A stretch of 64,000 nucleotides of DNA from Clostridiales bacterium (GTDB lineage: Bacteria > Bacillota > Clostridia > Lachnospirales > Lachnospiraceae): the NCBI GenBank assembly GCA_019420275.1, contig JAHZHN010000005.1:1-64000 (forward strand), read 5' to 3'. The stretch's first letter is position 1, and each line of letters starts with the position of its first letter. The notes beneath the pieces were generated by a model. The model worked only from the letters and a program-made list of their open reading frames with translations, did not search any database and had not been told where the DNA came from. This document shows, piece after piece, positions 36,087-44,348 of the stretch. The position numbers and the translations under genes were made by a program.

Positions 36087-36608
36087 TCATTTTCTGGAAC
36101 CGGAATTCCGTTTTCCTTCCCTCTTTCGATACACTTTAGTATCACTTTTTCCACCTTTTTTGTTTCTGGACTTCCAGACAGAAGCTAAAATATCTTTCAG
36201 TACCAGAAATGCATTTAACTCGTCATAGCCATATCTTTTCTGAAGATCATCGAGCAGCCGCTTTAATTCTTTTGCATACATTTCCGTTTGTACTTGACTT
36301 TGATAAGCAGCAAGAATAGGGTATTTTTTACTCCATGCTTTTGTCCAATCAATCTTATCAGTAACCTTATCGCTGGTTCTGTCGATAGCATCTTGTATCT
36401 CCTTGACATCAATATCGAAGTCAATTAGTTCATCTAATGTGAGATGGTAAAGGCCGGACAACCGCTTCGATTGACGAATATCGGGAAGAGTTTCGTCCAA
36501 TTCCCATTTGGATATAGTTTGTCTGCTGACCCCTAACTTTTCTGCTACTTCTTCTTGCGACATACCGCTTTTTTTCCGTGCATTGTAAAGGCTATTTCCT
36601 AAACTCAT
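36087..36608 (-). CDS. XRE-family regulator with a captured C-terminus
   Basis: 173 residues from ATG 36608 (GGGAGG upstream). HTH at residues 1-60: LYNARKKSGMSQEEVAEKLGVSRQTISKWE. The middle is helical and Lys-rich. The last 16 or so codons (36087-36135) lie in the duplicated segment and are the flavodoxin gene's 3' end read in another frame, ending KREGKRNSGSRK. The natural stop was therefore probably lost at the recombination junction. Regulation target unknown. Confidence 0.8.
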   Translation of the reverse strand: MSLGNSLYNARKKSGMSQEEVAEKLGVSRQTISKWELDETLPDIRQSKRLSGLYHLTLDELIDFDIDVKEIQDAIDRTSDKVTDKIDWTKAWSKKYPILAAYQSQVQTEMYAKELKRLLDDLQKRYGYDELNAFLVLKDILASVWKSRNKKGGKSDTKVYRKREGKRNSGSRK

Positions 36609-36830
36609 ATTTATTACCTCCCTTGATACAAGAATATTATAAGAAAAATTAGTGCAAAAAACCACCAACTGACATTGACTCTTTTGCCCGTTATCTTAAC
36701 ATCATACTTTTCGGAATAGTGGACGGGCTATCTGTTGTGTGTTACTTTATGCCGCATGAGCATTCACTTCCGGCATATCATATAGGAACAGGAGCCTGAT
36801 TTAGAAAGATCAGGCTCTTTTTCTCTATAT

Positions 36831-36870
36831 AAAAAGAGACCGAACATCTCTCCAAAAAAGATATTCGGTC
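36831..36870 (-). terminator. terminator of the intact HAD gene
   Basis: Minus strand GACCGAATATC...GATGTTCGGTC followed by TCTTTTT. Confidence 0.8.
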
Positions 36871-36895
36871 ATATGAAAAAATGAATAGAGTCAAA

Positions 36896-37687
36896 TTAAA
36901 TTAAATGATGATCCAGACAGTAGTGATAAATGCCGTCGTTGGCTGCGCTGCCGCAGATAACGTCTGCAGCTTTTTTCACATCGTCTGTGGCATTCCCCAT
37001 GGCAACGCCTGTGCCGACTGCCTCGAGCATCTCGATATCGTTAGAGCCGTCTCCAAACGCAATGGCCTGTTCTTTTGTCAGGCCAAAATGAGAAAGGATT
37101 TTCTCAACGCCCATACCTTTTCCGCCGTTGGCCGGGATAATATCCGCAGCCCGGTCCCACCAGGCAGTAATCTTTGCTCCCGGAGCGTCTTTTAGTATCT
37201 GATCATAATCCTTTTCTCGGCATCCCATCATGATCTGATAAATATCTTCCTGTGACAGAGCCTCGAAATCATCGGCAGGTTCAATGGTCTGTTTGGAAAT
37301 CGCAAAATATTCTACCAGGTCATCATCTGTGCCGTTGGAACCTATCTGAGCAGTTCCGGCAAGAGCAACAGGCCGATGAATCTCTGAAGCATTCTTGATG
37401 ATCTGATGTACATCAGAAGTCGGAATCGGGTTGCTCAAGATAACAGCATCTTTTGTGAAACAATAGGATGCGTTAAAAGTTAAAAAAGCATCGAACTCAA
37501 TTCCCGGAAAATGCGGTACACTGGCCGGAGGTCTTCCGGTGGCAATGCAAAGAATGATATCATTCTGTTGCAGACGGATCAGACATTCCAGCATCTGGTC
37601 AGAAATAGATTTTCGATTCATGTCGATCAGAGTACCGTCAATATCAAAAAAGGCAATTCGTATATCCTTCTTATTCTGTAAATTCAT
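36896..37687 (-). CDS. Cof-type HAD hydrolase (sugar-phosphatase-like)
   Basis: 263 residues. Motif I FFDIDGTLID with the nucleophile and general-acid Asp, motif II ATGR, a C2-type cap in the middle, Lys in GKGMGVEKIL and motif IV GDGSNDIEML. Dephosphorylates small phosphorylated metabolites such as sugar phosphates or flavins; the substrate is not predictable. AGGAG precedes the ATG. Intact member of the duplicated pair. Confidence 0.88.
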   Translation of the reverse strand: MNLQNKKDIRIAFFDIDGTLIDMNRKSISDQMLECLIRLQQNDIILCIATGRPPASVPHFPGIEFDAFLTFNASYCFTKDAVILSNPIPTSDVHQIIKNASEIHRPVALAGTAQIGSNGTDDDLVEYFAISKQTIEPADDFEALSQEDIYQIMMGCREKDYDQILKDAPGAKITAWWDRAADIIPANGGKGMGVEKILSHFGLTKEQAIAFGDGSNDIEMLEAVGTGVAMGNATDDVKKAADVICGSAANDGIYHYCLDHHLI

Positions 37688-37832
37688 AGTTTTCTCCTGT
37701 GAGATTTTTATGTGATAAATCTGATGTATATTATAACATAAATTTAATCATTTAGAAACCAGACAATTTTTTAGAGATGATCTGGAATGGCAGCAGGAGA
37801 AAATAGAATTTTTATATAAATTTATCATTGAT

Positions 37833-38450
37833 CTATTGGATAAAATTTGTGGTCACTTTCTCATTTTCCGGAACCGGAATTCCGTTTTCCTTTCCGTTTT
37901 CGATACATTTCAGCAGCCATGCCATATTTTTCCCGATATTATACATCGTCATAAGCCCTTCCTTATCCTGCAGGACTTCCTCTGGTTTATTGCCGTAGAC
38001 ATGGTTCCAGTAAGTGGAAGAAACGACAGGCATAGAAGCGATGGTAAAATATTTGTTGATGACATCCATAGATGCAGTTGTGCCGGCTCTTCTTGCGCTC
38101 AGCACAGCAGCGCCTGGTTTATGAGCGAAATATTTTGAACCGGAATAAAATGCACGGTCCAGTGCCGTTAAAAGCCTTCCGCTTGGATGAGCATAGTAAA
38201 CCGGGGAACCGAAAACGAAGCCGTCAGCGGTTTTCGCTTTCTCCACCAGTTCATTGGCGATATCATGAAAGATACATTCGCCCGTTTCTCTGCATTTTCC
38301 GCAGCCAAGGCAGTCCGGCAAAGGCTGATTGCCGATAAATACAATTTCTGCTTCAATTCCTTCTTCTTCCAGAGAGCGGGCAACTTCGCTGAGTGCGGTG
38401 TAAGTGCATCCCTTTTCTCTGGAACTTCCATTCACTAATAAAACTTTCAT
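37833..38450 (-). CDS. flavodoxin-family NAD(P)H:FMN oxidoreductase
   Basis: 205 residues. FMN phosphate loop NGSSREKGCTYTAL, then a Cys cluster CLGCGKCRETGEC (about 47-60) of the iron-sulfur flavoprotein type, and the flavin-binding GSPVYYAHPSG. Probably an FMN-dependent reductase with an Fe-S cluster. Its last third of a hundred bases has a second copy at 36086-36135, part of the duplication. Confidence 0.82.
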   Translation of the reverse strand: MKVLLVNGSSREKGCTYTALSEVARSLEEEGIEAEIVFIGNQPLPDCLGCGKCRETGECIFHDIANELVEKAKTADGFVFGSPVYYAHPSGRLLTALDRAFYSGSKYFAHKPGAAVLSARRAGTTASMDVINKYFTIASMPVVSSTYWNHVYGNKPEEVLQDKEGLMTMYNIGKNMAWLLKCIENGKENGIPVPENEKVTTNFIQ

Positions 38451-38639
38451 AAAATGTATCCTCCTTTAAGTTCCATATGAACGTTATGCTTCTATTATAC
38501 CAGAAATAAGTTAACAGGAGATCAGTATAGAAAAAGAAATGATCTGCAGGATAGGGAGTTATGATGACAATGCGGAGATCTCTTGCCGGAATTTACATAT
38601 AATTTTGTGCTGTCATATCAATTTCATCTTCCTGGCTTT

Positions 38640-38919
38640 TTAAAATTTAAATGGAGGATTTTCAGAGGAATCAGCGATGATACTGTGTGGATCTTCCAGA
38701 TAGAAGACTTCGAAAACTGGGCTGCCAGCAGTTTGATACTGACCTTTGAGGATTTTGCATACAGCCTTCTTTTACGTCCATGTTATGTTCAAATACGGCT
38801 TTTCCGTGAAGACCAATCCATGCATATTCCGGTGAGGAAACGGATACTTCAATTTTAGGATTTGCCTTCATGTCTTTGTACACATCTTTTTGGTTCAAGA
38901 AATGGTATGACGGAAAAGT
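38640..38919 (-). pseudogene. pyridoxamine 5'-phosphate oxidase-like protein, truncated and frameshifted
   Basis: Minus strand reads LNQKDVYKDMKANPKIEVS ... GKAVFEH, then a frameshift near 38745 (after MQNPQ), and resumes as VFEVFYLEDPHSIIA to the stop at 38640. This is the C-terminal part of small PNPOx-like flavin proteins. The N-terminal third is absent: the reading frame runs into the terminator at 38920-38957. Confidence 0.75.
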
Positions 38920-38957
38920 AAAAAAACGCCTAAGGCATGAAAATGCCTGAAGCGCTT
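38920..38957 (-). terminator. terminator of the Rrf2-family gene
   Basis: Minus strand GCGCTTCAGGCAT pairs with ATGCCTTAGGCG and is followed by seven T. Confidence 0.85.
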
Positions 38958-39398
38958 TTAAGAAATGCTCTGAATATATTTTTGGGTGTCTTCTTTTACA
39001 TCTGCCAGCGTAATGGAAGCAAGTTCCTGTTCCATCGCGTTCTGGACTCGTTCCAGTTTGTCATCCAAAATTTTGTGGATATTGCGTCCTACCGGACAAT
39101 CGCTGTTTGGATTTTCATGAAAATGAAATAATTTCCCATGATCAACACACTCCACAGCCCGGTAAATATCCAGGAAAGTAATCTGGTCCAGAGGTTTTGC
39201 TATGGATGCGCCTCCTGTACCCCGTGCTACATGAACAAGCCCGGCAGCTTTTAGCTGGGAGAGAAGACGGCGAATGATAACCGGGTTTACATTGGTGCTG
39301 CCTGCCAGAAACTGGCTGGTGACTTTTTGATCTTTGGAAAATGTATCAATACAGGCAAAGATGTGGACAGCCAAAGTAAATCTGCTTGAAATCTGCAT
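38958..39398 (-). CDS. Rrf2-family regulator
   Basis: 146 residues. Rrf2 winged helix with TLAVHIFACID, VNPVIIRRLLSQLKAAGLVHVARGTGGASIAKPLDQITFLDIY. It lacks the three clustered cysteines of IscR; only single Cys residues (CIDT, ECVDH, DCPVG) are present, so sensing may be by thiol chemistry as in YwnA/HypR-like members. Promoter and GACATAAC sites lie upstream. Confidence 0.85.
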   Translation of the reverse strand: MQISSRFTLAVHIFACIDTFSKDQKVTSQFLAGSTNVNPVIIRRLLSQLKAAGLVHVARGTGGASIAKPLDQITFLDIYRAVECVDHGKLFHFHENPNSDCPVGRNIHKILDDKLERVQNAMEQELASITLADVKEDTQKYIQSIS

Positions 39399-39414
39399 AA
39401 AATGCCTCCTTATT

Positions 39415-39486
39415 GTTATGACATAACGTCCCTGTATCAGGACATAACTTCAAAAATATCTTACCCCAGCAATCATGTAATGTCAA
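39415..39486 (-). promoter_or_regulatory. promoter and GACATAAC operator sites of the Rrf2 gene
   Basis: Minus strand TTGACA (39486-39481), a 17-bp spacer and TAAGAT (39463-39458). Downstream lie two GACATAAC boxes 21 bp apart (39420-39427, 39441-39448), the nearer forming the dyad GTTATG-A-CATAAC (39415-39427). Consistent with autorepression. Confidence 0.65.
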
Positions 39487-39689
39487 TAATTACAACCAGA
39501 AAACGAAGACCGTTTGTCTTTTGAAGTCTGATGGATAAGGGTACGGTCAGATTAGAACTTTTCCGTCGGAATCGGCTGCATAGCCATGATCTTCCTGGTT
39601 ATAATAGAAATATAGAGAAAGAAGATTACATTCTTTTTTCAAAAGAAATAGGAATGCTAAAGTTTAGGAATTGATCGCCGGAGAGAAAT

Positions 39690-40616
39690 ATGAACCTTCA
39701 ACAGTTAAGATATATCGTAGAGATTGCAGACAGCCGTTCGATTACGAAAGCATCAAAAAAACTATTTGTTTCTCAGCCATATTTAAGTAAAGTTGTCTCA
39801 GATTTTGAGGCGAGAGCAAAGAAACAGATTTTTATTCGATGCAGGAATGGATTAGAATTAACGGCCTATGGGCAGAAAGTATATTTGCTTGCGCAGTCCA
39901 TCATTCATCAAATGGAGCAGCTGGATCAGCTGGGAAAAGAAGAGAAAGTACAAAACGACAGTGTAAGACTGTCTTTTTCTGCTGCAAATCTTATCATAAA
40001 AGACAGTCTTTTGTTAGATTATGTTTCAACGGTTCATGCCGCCCAAATCGATCTAGACTTTTGTGAAACTACGATCAGCGGATGCATCAAAAGGATAGAA
40101 GAGGATACGTCCGAATTTGCAGTCCTGGCGGCAGATGATTTTCAAAAAACACTTTTGACAAGCATTTGTGTTCGTAAAAAGTTAGAATGGATCGAACTGG
40201 ATGAAGGATGTCCGTATCTTCATTTTCATAGAAAGCATGCCCTGGCAAATGAGGATGAGATCCATATGGATCATTTGATGCCATATGTGTTTGTTCGGCT
40301 AAAGACGGATGAGTTTACAGCATTTAGCAGAAAAAAACTGAAAGAAGAATATCCGGAGATTTCTGCACAAAGATGCATTGTGGTCAATCATTATCACACG
40401 TACTTGAGTATGGTGAAACACAACGCAGCTTTTATGATCGGAAACAAGTGGCAGATTTCTGAGCTGGAAAAAATGGAAATTCAAAGTGCAGCATTTTCTT
40501 CTTTCAAACATAAAGTGCATTTAATGATCCTAAAAAAACAGAGCACAGCTTTTTCAGCCGAAGCAGCCAGATGGATCCATCTTTTTAAAAACAGTTATGG
40601 ACTCGATGAGACATAA
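39690..40616 (+). CDS. LysR-family regulator
   Basis: 308 residues. HTH SITKASKKLFVSQPYLSKVVSDFEARAKKQIFIR; effector domain less conserved. Divergent from the Rrf2 gene and upstream of the TasA-like gene, which it might control. Its stop codon falls within a perfect palindrome (40610-40631). Confidence 0.85.
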   Translation: MNLQQLRYIVEIADSRSITKASKKLFVSQPYLSKVVSDFEARAKKQIFIRCRNGLELTAYGQKVYLLAQSIIHQMEQLDQLGKEEKVQNDSVRLSFSAANLIIKDSLLLDYVSTVHAAQIDLDFCETTISGCIKRIEEDTSEFAVLAADDFQKTLLTSICVRKKLEWIELDEGCPYLHFHRKHALANEDEIHMDHLMPYVFVRLKTDEFTAFSRKKLKEEYPEISAQRCIVVNHYHTYLSMVKHNAAFMIGNKWQISELEKMEIQSAAFSSFKHKVHLMILKKQSTAFSAEAARWIHLFKNSYGLDET

Positions 40617-40631
40617 CCATATGGTTATGTC
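40610..40631. promoter_or_regulatory. perfect palindrome with inverted GACATAAC boxes
   Basis: Arm GACATAACCAT followed by its exact complement, 22 bp, covering the LysR stop codon. The boxes match those before the Rrf2 gene, so it may be a second Rrf2 target controlling the TasA-like operon, or a hairpin ending the LysR transcript (no T tract). Confidence 0.5.
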
Positions 40632-40651
40632 CGGCATATAGATTTACGTAT

Positions 40652-40680
40652 TTGTGCTGGGAGGGAAGGCCTGATAAGAT
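40652..40680 (+). promoter_or_regulatory. probable promoter of the TasA-like/SipW-like pair
   Basis: TTGTGC (40652-40657), a 17-bp spacer and TAAGAT (40675-40680), 21 bp after the palindrome. Confidence 0.5.
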
Positions 40681-40707
40681 AGACTCCGTAAATAAGGAGG
40701 TTATAGC

Positions 40708-41187
40708 ATGAAGAAAACAACCATTCTGTCAGTTTTGACTGCTGCAATGATTACGGCAACGTCAATTGGTACGTTTGCAATCTGGGATATTGTAACGGTA
40801 GACAGTAGAAGCAATACAGTGACCATGCGTAATCCGGTTACTGTATCCGACAGCACATTGGAACAAAACATATCCGCAGATGCGAACACTTTAAACCCAG
40901 CGAGTGTTACAGCATCCGGCAGTGTTAAGTTTAATGTGGCAAATGAGGACAGCGTTGCGAAAAAGCTGACCTTGCAGGAGTCCATCCAGGCATCAGAGAA
41001 ACTGGAAGAGACGACGGATTACTCCATCGTATTTTCAGGAGACGGGGTATCAGGAAAGACCGACAGCAGCGTCACAGATGGAACCGAAGAATATAATTAT
41101 ACCATTACTTTTACACAAAGCGGACTTGAAAAAATGAAAACAAATGCGAATGCATGTACCGTTAAAGTAACCGCGACATTGAGCTAA
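40708..41187 (+). CDS. TasA/camelysin-like exported protein
   Basis: 159 residues. N-terminal signal MKKTTILSVLTAAMITATSIGTFA followed by a mature chain of short beta-type segments rich in Ser/Thr/Val (NTVTMRNPVTV, SGSVKFNVAN). The layout resembles the small secreted proteins processed by SipW, such as TasA and camelysin, though the usual AYFTD after the signal is replaced by AIWDIVT. The adjacent SipW-like peptidase supports the call. Possible fibre or matrix subunit. Confidence 0.6.
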   Translation: MKKTTILSVLTAAMITATSIGTFAIWDIVTVDSRSNTVTMRNPVTVSDSTLEQNISADANTLNPASVTASGSVKFNVANEDSVAKKLTLQESIQASEKLEETTDYSIVFSGDGVSGKTDSSVTDGTEEYNYTITFTQSGLEKMKTNANACTVKVTATLS

Positions 41188-41216
41188 AAATATCATCTAT
41201 ATTTGAAGTTTCAAAA

Positions 41217-41738
41217 ATGATAAGGAAAATTTGCTTGATAACGTGCATTGGGGGATTGCTTGCTGTTATCATTTATTCAATTTTTTTTACGGATACCCGG
41301 AGGGGAATCATCCCTTATCGCTTTTACAATGTTCTTACAAATAGTATGGAGCCAAAGATAGGAACCGATTCGCTGGTGTTGGTTAAAGTTTATGATAAAA
41401 GTATGAAGATACAAAAGAATGATATCATTACTTTTTCTGCGAACCGGTTTGGCGAAAAGATTATTATCACACATCGATTTTCTCATACAGAACGGAATAA
41501 AGAGGGGGAGACCGTGTATAAAACACATCCGGAAAGAACCAATACACTGGATGTATATGAAACGAAGCAGGAAGACATTTTAGGAGTCTATTTGTTTCAT
41601 ATCCCGTATGCCGGGAAGATCATCCTGTTTTTCAGAAGTGTCTTTGGGCTATTATGGTTTTGTGAGATGATGATCATTCTTCTGATAAGAAAATTAGTAT
41701 TAGCCAGATGGGAAGAAAAAAGTATGGGTATTCCATGA
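41217..41738 (+). CDS. SipW-like (S26B) signal peptidase
   Basis: 173 residues with N-terminal and C-terminal membrane segments. Catalytic Ser43 in TNSMEPKI and His86 in ITHRF; a His in place of the general-base Lys is the mark of the endoplasmic-reticulum/SipW type. No clear ribosome site precedes the ATG, and the gene starts 29 bases after the exported protein gene, so translation may be coupled. The upstream protein is its likely substrate. Confidence 0.8.
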   Translation: MIRKICLITCIGGLLAVIIYSIFFTDTRRGIIPYRFYNVLTNSMEPKIGTDSLVLVKVYDKSMKIQKNDIITFSANRFGEKIIITHRFSHTERNKEGETVYKTHPERTNTLDVYETKQEDILGVYLFHIPYAGKIILFFRSVFGLLWFCEMMIILLIRKLVLARWEEKSMGIP

Positions 41739-41787
41739 TTGGGTCATTGAAATTTTACAATAATCTTTGTTAAAGGGGAGTATACAG

Positions 41788-41829
41788 CAGGGACTGCCGC
41801 AGCTTTTTAAGCTGAGCAGTCCCTGTTTG
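41788..41829 (+). terminator. terminator-like hairpin
   Basis: CAGGGACTGC pairs with GCAGTCCCTG, inner stem CAGCTT/AAGCTG, followed by TTTG. Confidence 0.7.
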
Positions 41830-41904
41830 TGTGATATGTGGATTTCCATTGTGGGGACTTGGAATTAGAGTATAGGATAGTTATTTTGATATTAGAATCG
41901 AGGT

Positions 41905-42204
41905 TTACTTTGATAAATATTTAATAACATCTGTAACATATACTCCTAACTCGGCTTTAAATAAATTCTCCAAAAATATCATACAGTTAATAGCATTTTG
42001 TTCCATAGTGTTTGGCATATATGGATTAACAAGGTTATGAATCGCTACTTCTATGGAATATTTTGTTACTATATGAGCAATATGATTGTTCAATTCACAC
42101 CAACGCTGTTCTTGTAATAATTGTTGAGTTTTTTGATAGTCATTCCGTATATCTTGCAGTTTTGCTGAGTTATTTATAATTTTTGGTATGTTGTATTTAT
42201 CCAT
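41905..42204 (-). CDS. hypothetical protein, about 100 aa
   Basis: No family recognised. Helical, soluble, with a C-terminus containing IFLENLFKAELGVYVTDVIKYLSK. ATG 42204 or 42210, behind AAAGGA. AT-rich, next to another AT-rich minus-strand gene 54 bases upstream; the two probably form a horizontally acquired pair. Confidence 0.55.
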   Translation of the reverse strand: MDKYNIPKIINNSAKLQDIRNDYQKTQQLLQEQRWCELNNHIAHIVTKYSIEVAIHNLVNPYMPNTMEQNAINCMIFLENLFKAELGVYVTDVIKYLSK

Positions 42205-42257
42205 AAGCATAATCCTTTTGAAATATTAATTCTTTTTGTTCGAATGGAGCTTTTAGG

Positions 42258-43010
42258 TTATAATTCTTTAAGTCTTAAATTGTTCTTAATTTCTTCCAAA
42301 GTATTTTTATTTGACAACTCTTTTATGACGGATAGAAAATCTCTTTTGCTTTTTTCCATATCACAATTTTGATACGTAAGATTTTGCAGTTCTGCATCTT
42401 TTGGAATCTTTGAAGGAATAGAATGATCTAATTTAGAATATTGGCGAATAAAATTCAAAAAAGTAGCGTATGAAAGTGCAAGTTTTTGCAGTAACTTTTC
42501 AATGTCTTTAGGGAAAAGAAATGATGTTAATTCAATAGTCTTTTTATTCGTATCTATGTGTCTCCGTAAGTGCAGCTTGTATACTTCCATGTCCATTTCC
42601 TTTGAGGGGATGATCTCATATCCCCAAAGCTCATTATTATCGTCTCTTAGAAACTTGAAGGTAGAGCTTAAATTATTTTCTTCGTTAAAATTTTGATCTT
42701 CAGATAGTACATATAACAATAAATAGTGTCTTGCTCTTGTCTGGGTATTTAAATCAATTAGATTTTTATCCTTTATTTTAGACAAATCATCTGCAAAGTT
42801 AATTAAAGGACAGAGTGATTTGTATAATTGATATCGTTTTTCAAACAATGCGATATCATTTTGAGATTTTGCGATTTGTTTAGGAATTCTTATTGCGGCA
42901 ATTAATGCAAGTGTAGAAATGATTACGCTTATAACATTAACTGCAAATAGTATGTGGTCTTCAAGAGTAGGTTGTCCTAAATCATATATTACCTTTATTA
43001 ATTCTTCCAT
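42258..43010 (-). CDS. hypothetical membrane-anchored protein
   Basis: 250 residues from ATG 43010 (AGGAGA upstream). One membrane segment near the N-terminus (ILFAVNVISVIISTLALIAAI), then a cytoplasmic helical domain with many Lys, Glu and Asn. No enzyme motif or known family seen. AT-rich compared with its surroundings. The pair with 41905-42204 has the look of a small toxin/immunity or defence gene set, but no direct evidence supports that. Confidence 0.6.
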   Translation of the reverse strand: MEELIKVIYDLGQPTLEDHILFAVNVISVIISTLALIAAIRIPKQIAKSQNDIALFEKRYQLYKSLCPLINFADDLSKIKDKNLIDLNTQTRARHYLLLYVLSEDQNFNEENNLSSTFKFLRDDNNELWGYEIIPSKEMDMEVYKLHLRRHIDTNKKTIELTSFLFPKDIEKLLQKLALSYATFLNFIRQYSKLDHSIPSKIPKDAELQNLTYQNCDMEKSKRDFLSVIKELSNKNTLEEIKNNLRLKEL

Positions 43011-43370
43011 AAAATCTCCTAATAAATAAAGATTTGGCAGTATTGTATCCGAAAAAACAATGACTTGTAACATCCGTTATATTTGAATTTATCATTGGGA
43101 TATAACTCTTATAATTATATAATAAAGATAAAATTAATACAATTAGTTGTTTGGATTCGTCTATATTTGAAATTAGATTAATTTATTTGTAGCAGATATT
43201 GCCATTTTAGGATATAACAAATGTGTAAAACGTTTATGGTGTTCATTGAAAATAGGTGATAGAAGTTGATTGGAACTGCTGAAAGAATTGAAATTGAAAG
43301 CAGTTCATGATATTTTGTAAAAAGATAACGATGGGATAAGAAAGCGGTTTTTAGTCAACAGGAGGAAGCG
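43011..43370. other. AT-rich intergenic stretch
   Basis: Holds upstream elements of the minus-strand gene (AT-rich with TATAAT-like runs near 43115) and the AGGAGG site of the LysR gene at the right end. No gene or clear dyad seen. Confidence 0.5.
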
Positions 43371-44249
43371 ATGGACACAAAAAGTATTCGATATTTTTGC
43401 CGGGTTTACGAAGAAAAGAGCATTCATCAGGCGGCCAGGCTTTTGTTTATTACACCGCAGGGACTCAGCAGGATCATTCGGCATCTGGAAGAAGAACTGG
43501 GGACTGCACTGTTTGAACGTTCCTCAAAGGGCATGCTTCCAACAGAGGCAGGTGATTATCTTTATTCCAACAGCAGGGAACTCTTTGATCTGCTGGAGGA
43601 ACTGGAAGTCGGCATCCAGAGATTTAAAGATGAAAAGCAGAAGTACGGCATCGGATTTGCCTGCGGCGTGCTCAATATTTTCCCGTTTCAAAAGATGTCA
43701 GAGCTGACTTCATTATATCCGGCAGTGAAGATTCATTGGGAAGAGGCCAATACGGCAGAGATCATTAAGAAAATAAAACAGGGAAGTCTGAGCCTGGGAT
43801 TTGTAATAGGAAATCAGTGCCCGGCTCATATGGAAATGAAAGAAATCTTCAGCATTAAGCCGGATGTCATTGTTTACAAAGGGCATCCTTTTTATGAGCG
43901 GGAAGAGATTTCCGTAGGAGAACTAAAAGAAGAAAAACTCATTACGCTGAATGAAAAGTTTTACTCCTATCACAGTATGATCGCCAGATGCCAGGATTAT
44001 GGTTTTGTACCGGATATTATTGCCAAAACGATGGAGAGCCAGTTAATTTACCGGTTTGTAAGAGAACATCACGGCATTGGGGTAGATGTGAATATCCATC
44101 ATGATGATATGAAGATGGGAGAATTAAAGAGAGTGCCTCTTACGGATGCATTTCCGTGGAAGATCAATGCCGTATACCGGAAAGAAGAAGGAGAGGACCA
44201 GCTGATTCGGGACATCATTGGGTATTTTCAAAACAGTATCACAAAATAG
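43371..44249 (+). CDS. LysR-family regulator
   Basis: 292 residues. HTH SIHQAARLLFITPQGLSRIIRHLEEELGTALFERSSKG; effector domain with GFVIGNQCPAHMEMKEI. It directly precedes a large OYE/FAD reductase, which it probably activates. CAGGAGGAAG precedes the ATG. Confidence 0.86.
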   Translation: MDTKSIRYFCRVYEEKSIHQAARLLFITPQGLSRIIRHLEEELGTALFERSSKGMLPTEAGDYLYSNSRELFDLLEELEVGIQRFKDEKQKYGIGFACGVLNIFPFQKMSELTSLYPAVKIHWEEANTAEIIKKIKQGSLSLGFVIGNQCPAHMEMKEIFSIKPDVIVYKGHPFYEREEISVGELKEEKLITLNEKFYSYHSMIARCQDYGFVPDIIAKTMESQLIYRFVREHHGIGVDVNIHHDDMKMGELKRVPLTDAFPWKINAVYRKEEGEDQLIRDIIGYFQNSITK

Positions 44250-44348
44250 TTGACACACACTGCTTTTCTGTTGATAGGAAGCCGTGTTTTTTTATGGTAT
44301 GTTGAAAGTATGAAGAAAAGAATGACGCGAAAGGAGAGAAAGTCAGTC

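Larger units (their letters stand above)
35240..36135. repeat. duplicated segment, copy 1 (decayed)
   Basis: About 0.9 kb that matches 36777-37905 in the same orientation. It includes a plus-strand terminator, a minus-strand terminator, the HAD gene, its leader and the 3' tail of the flavodoxin-family gene. It carries a 222-bp deletion and a 9-bp deletion relative to copy 2. Right-hand homology ends near 36135. Confidence 0.85.
36777..37905. repeat. duplicated segment, copy 2 (intact)
   Basis: Matches 35240-36135 from TATAGGAAC...GGAGCCTGAT to the flavodoxin 3' region (CGATACATTTCAGCAG, where homology stops). Contains the intact HAD gene. Confidence 0.85.

Noticed and set aside
35380..37195. 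Plus-strand open frames opposite the two HAD copies
   Set aside because: They mirror the coding strand of the HAD genes in both copies and have no ribosome sites.
42258..43370. Searched this AT-rich stretch for tRNA, insertion sequence ends or attachment sites
   Set aside because: No tRNA, transposase or terminal repeats found.
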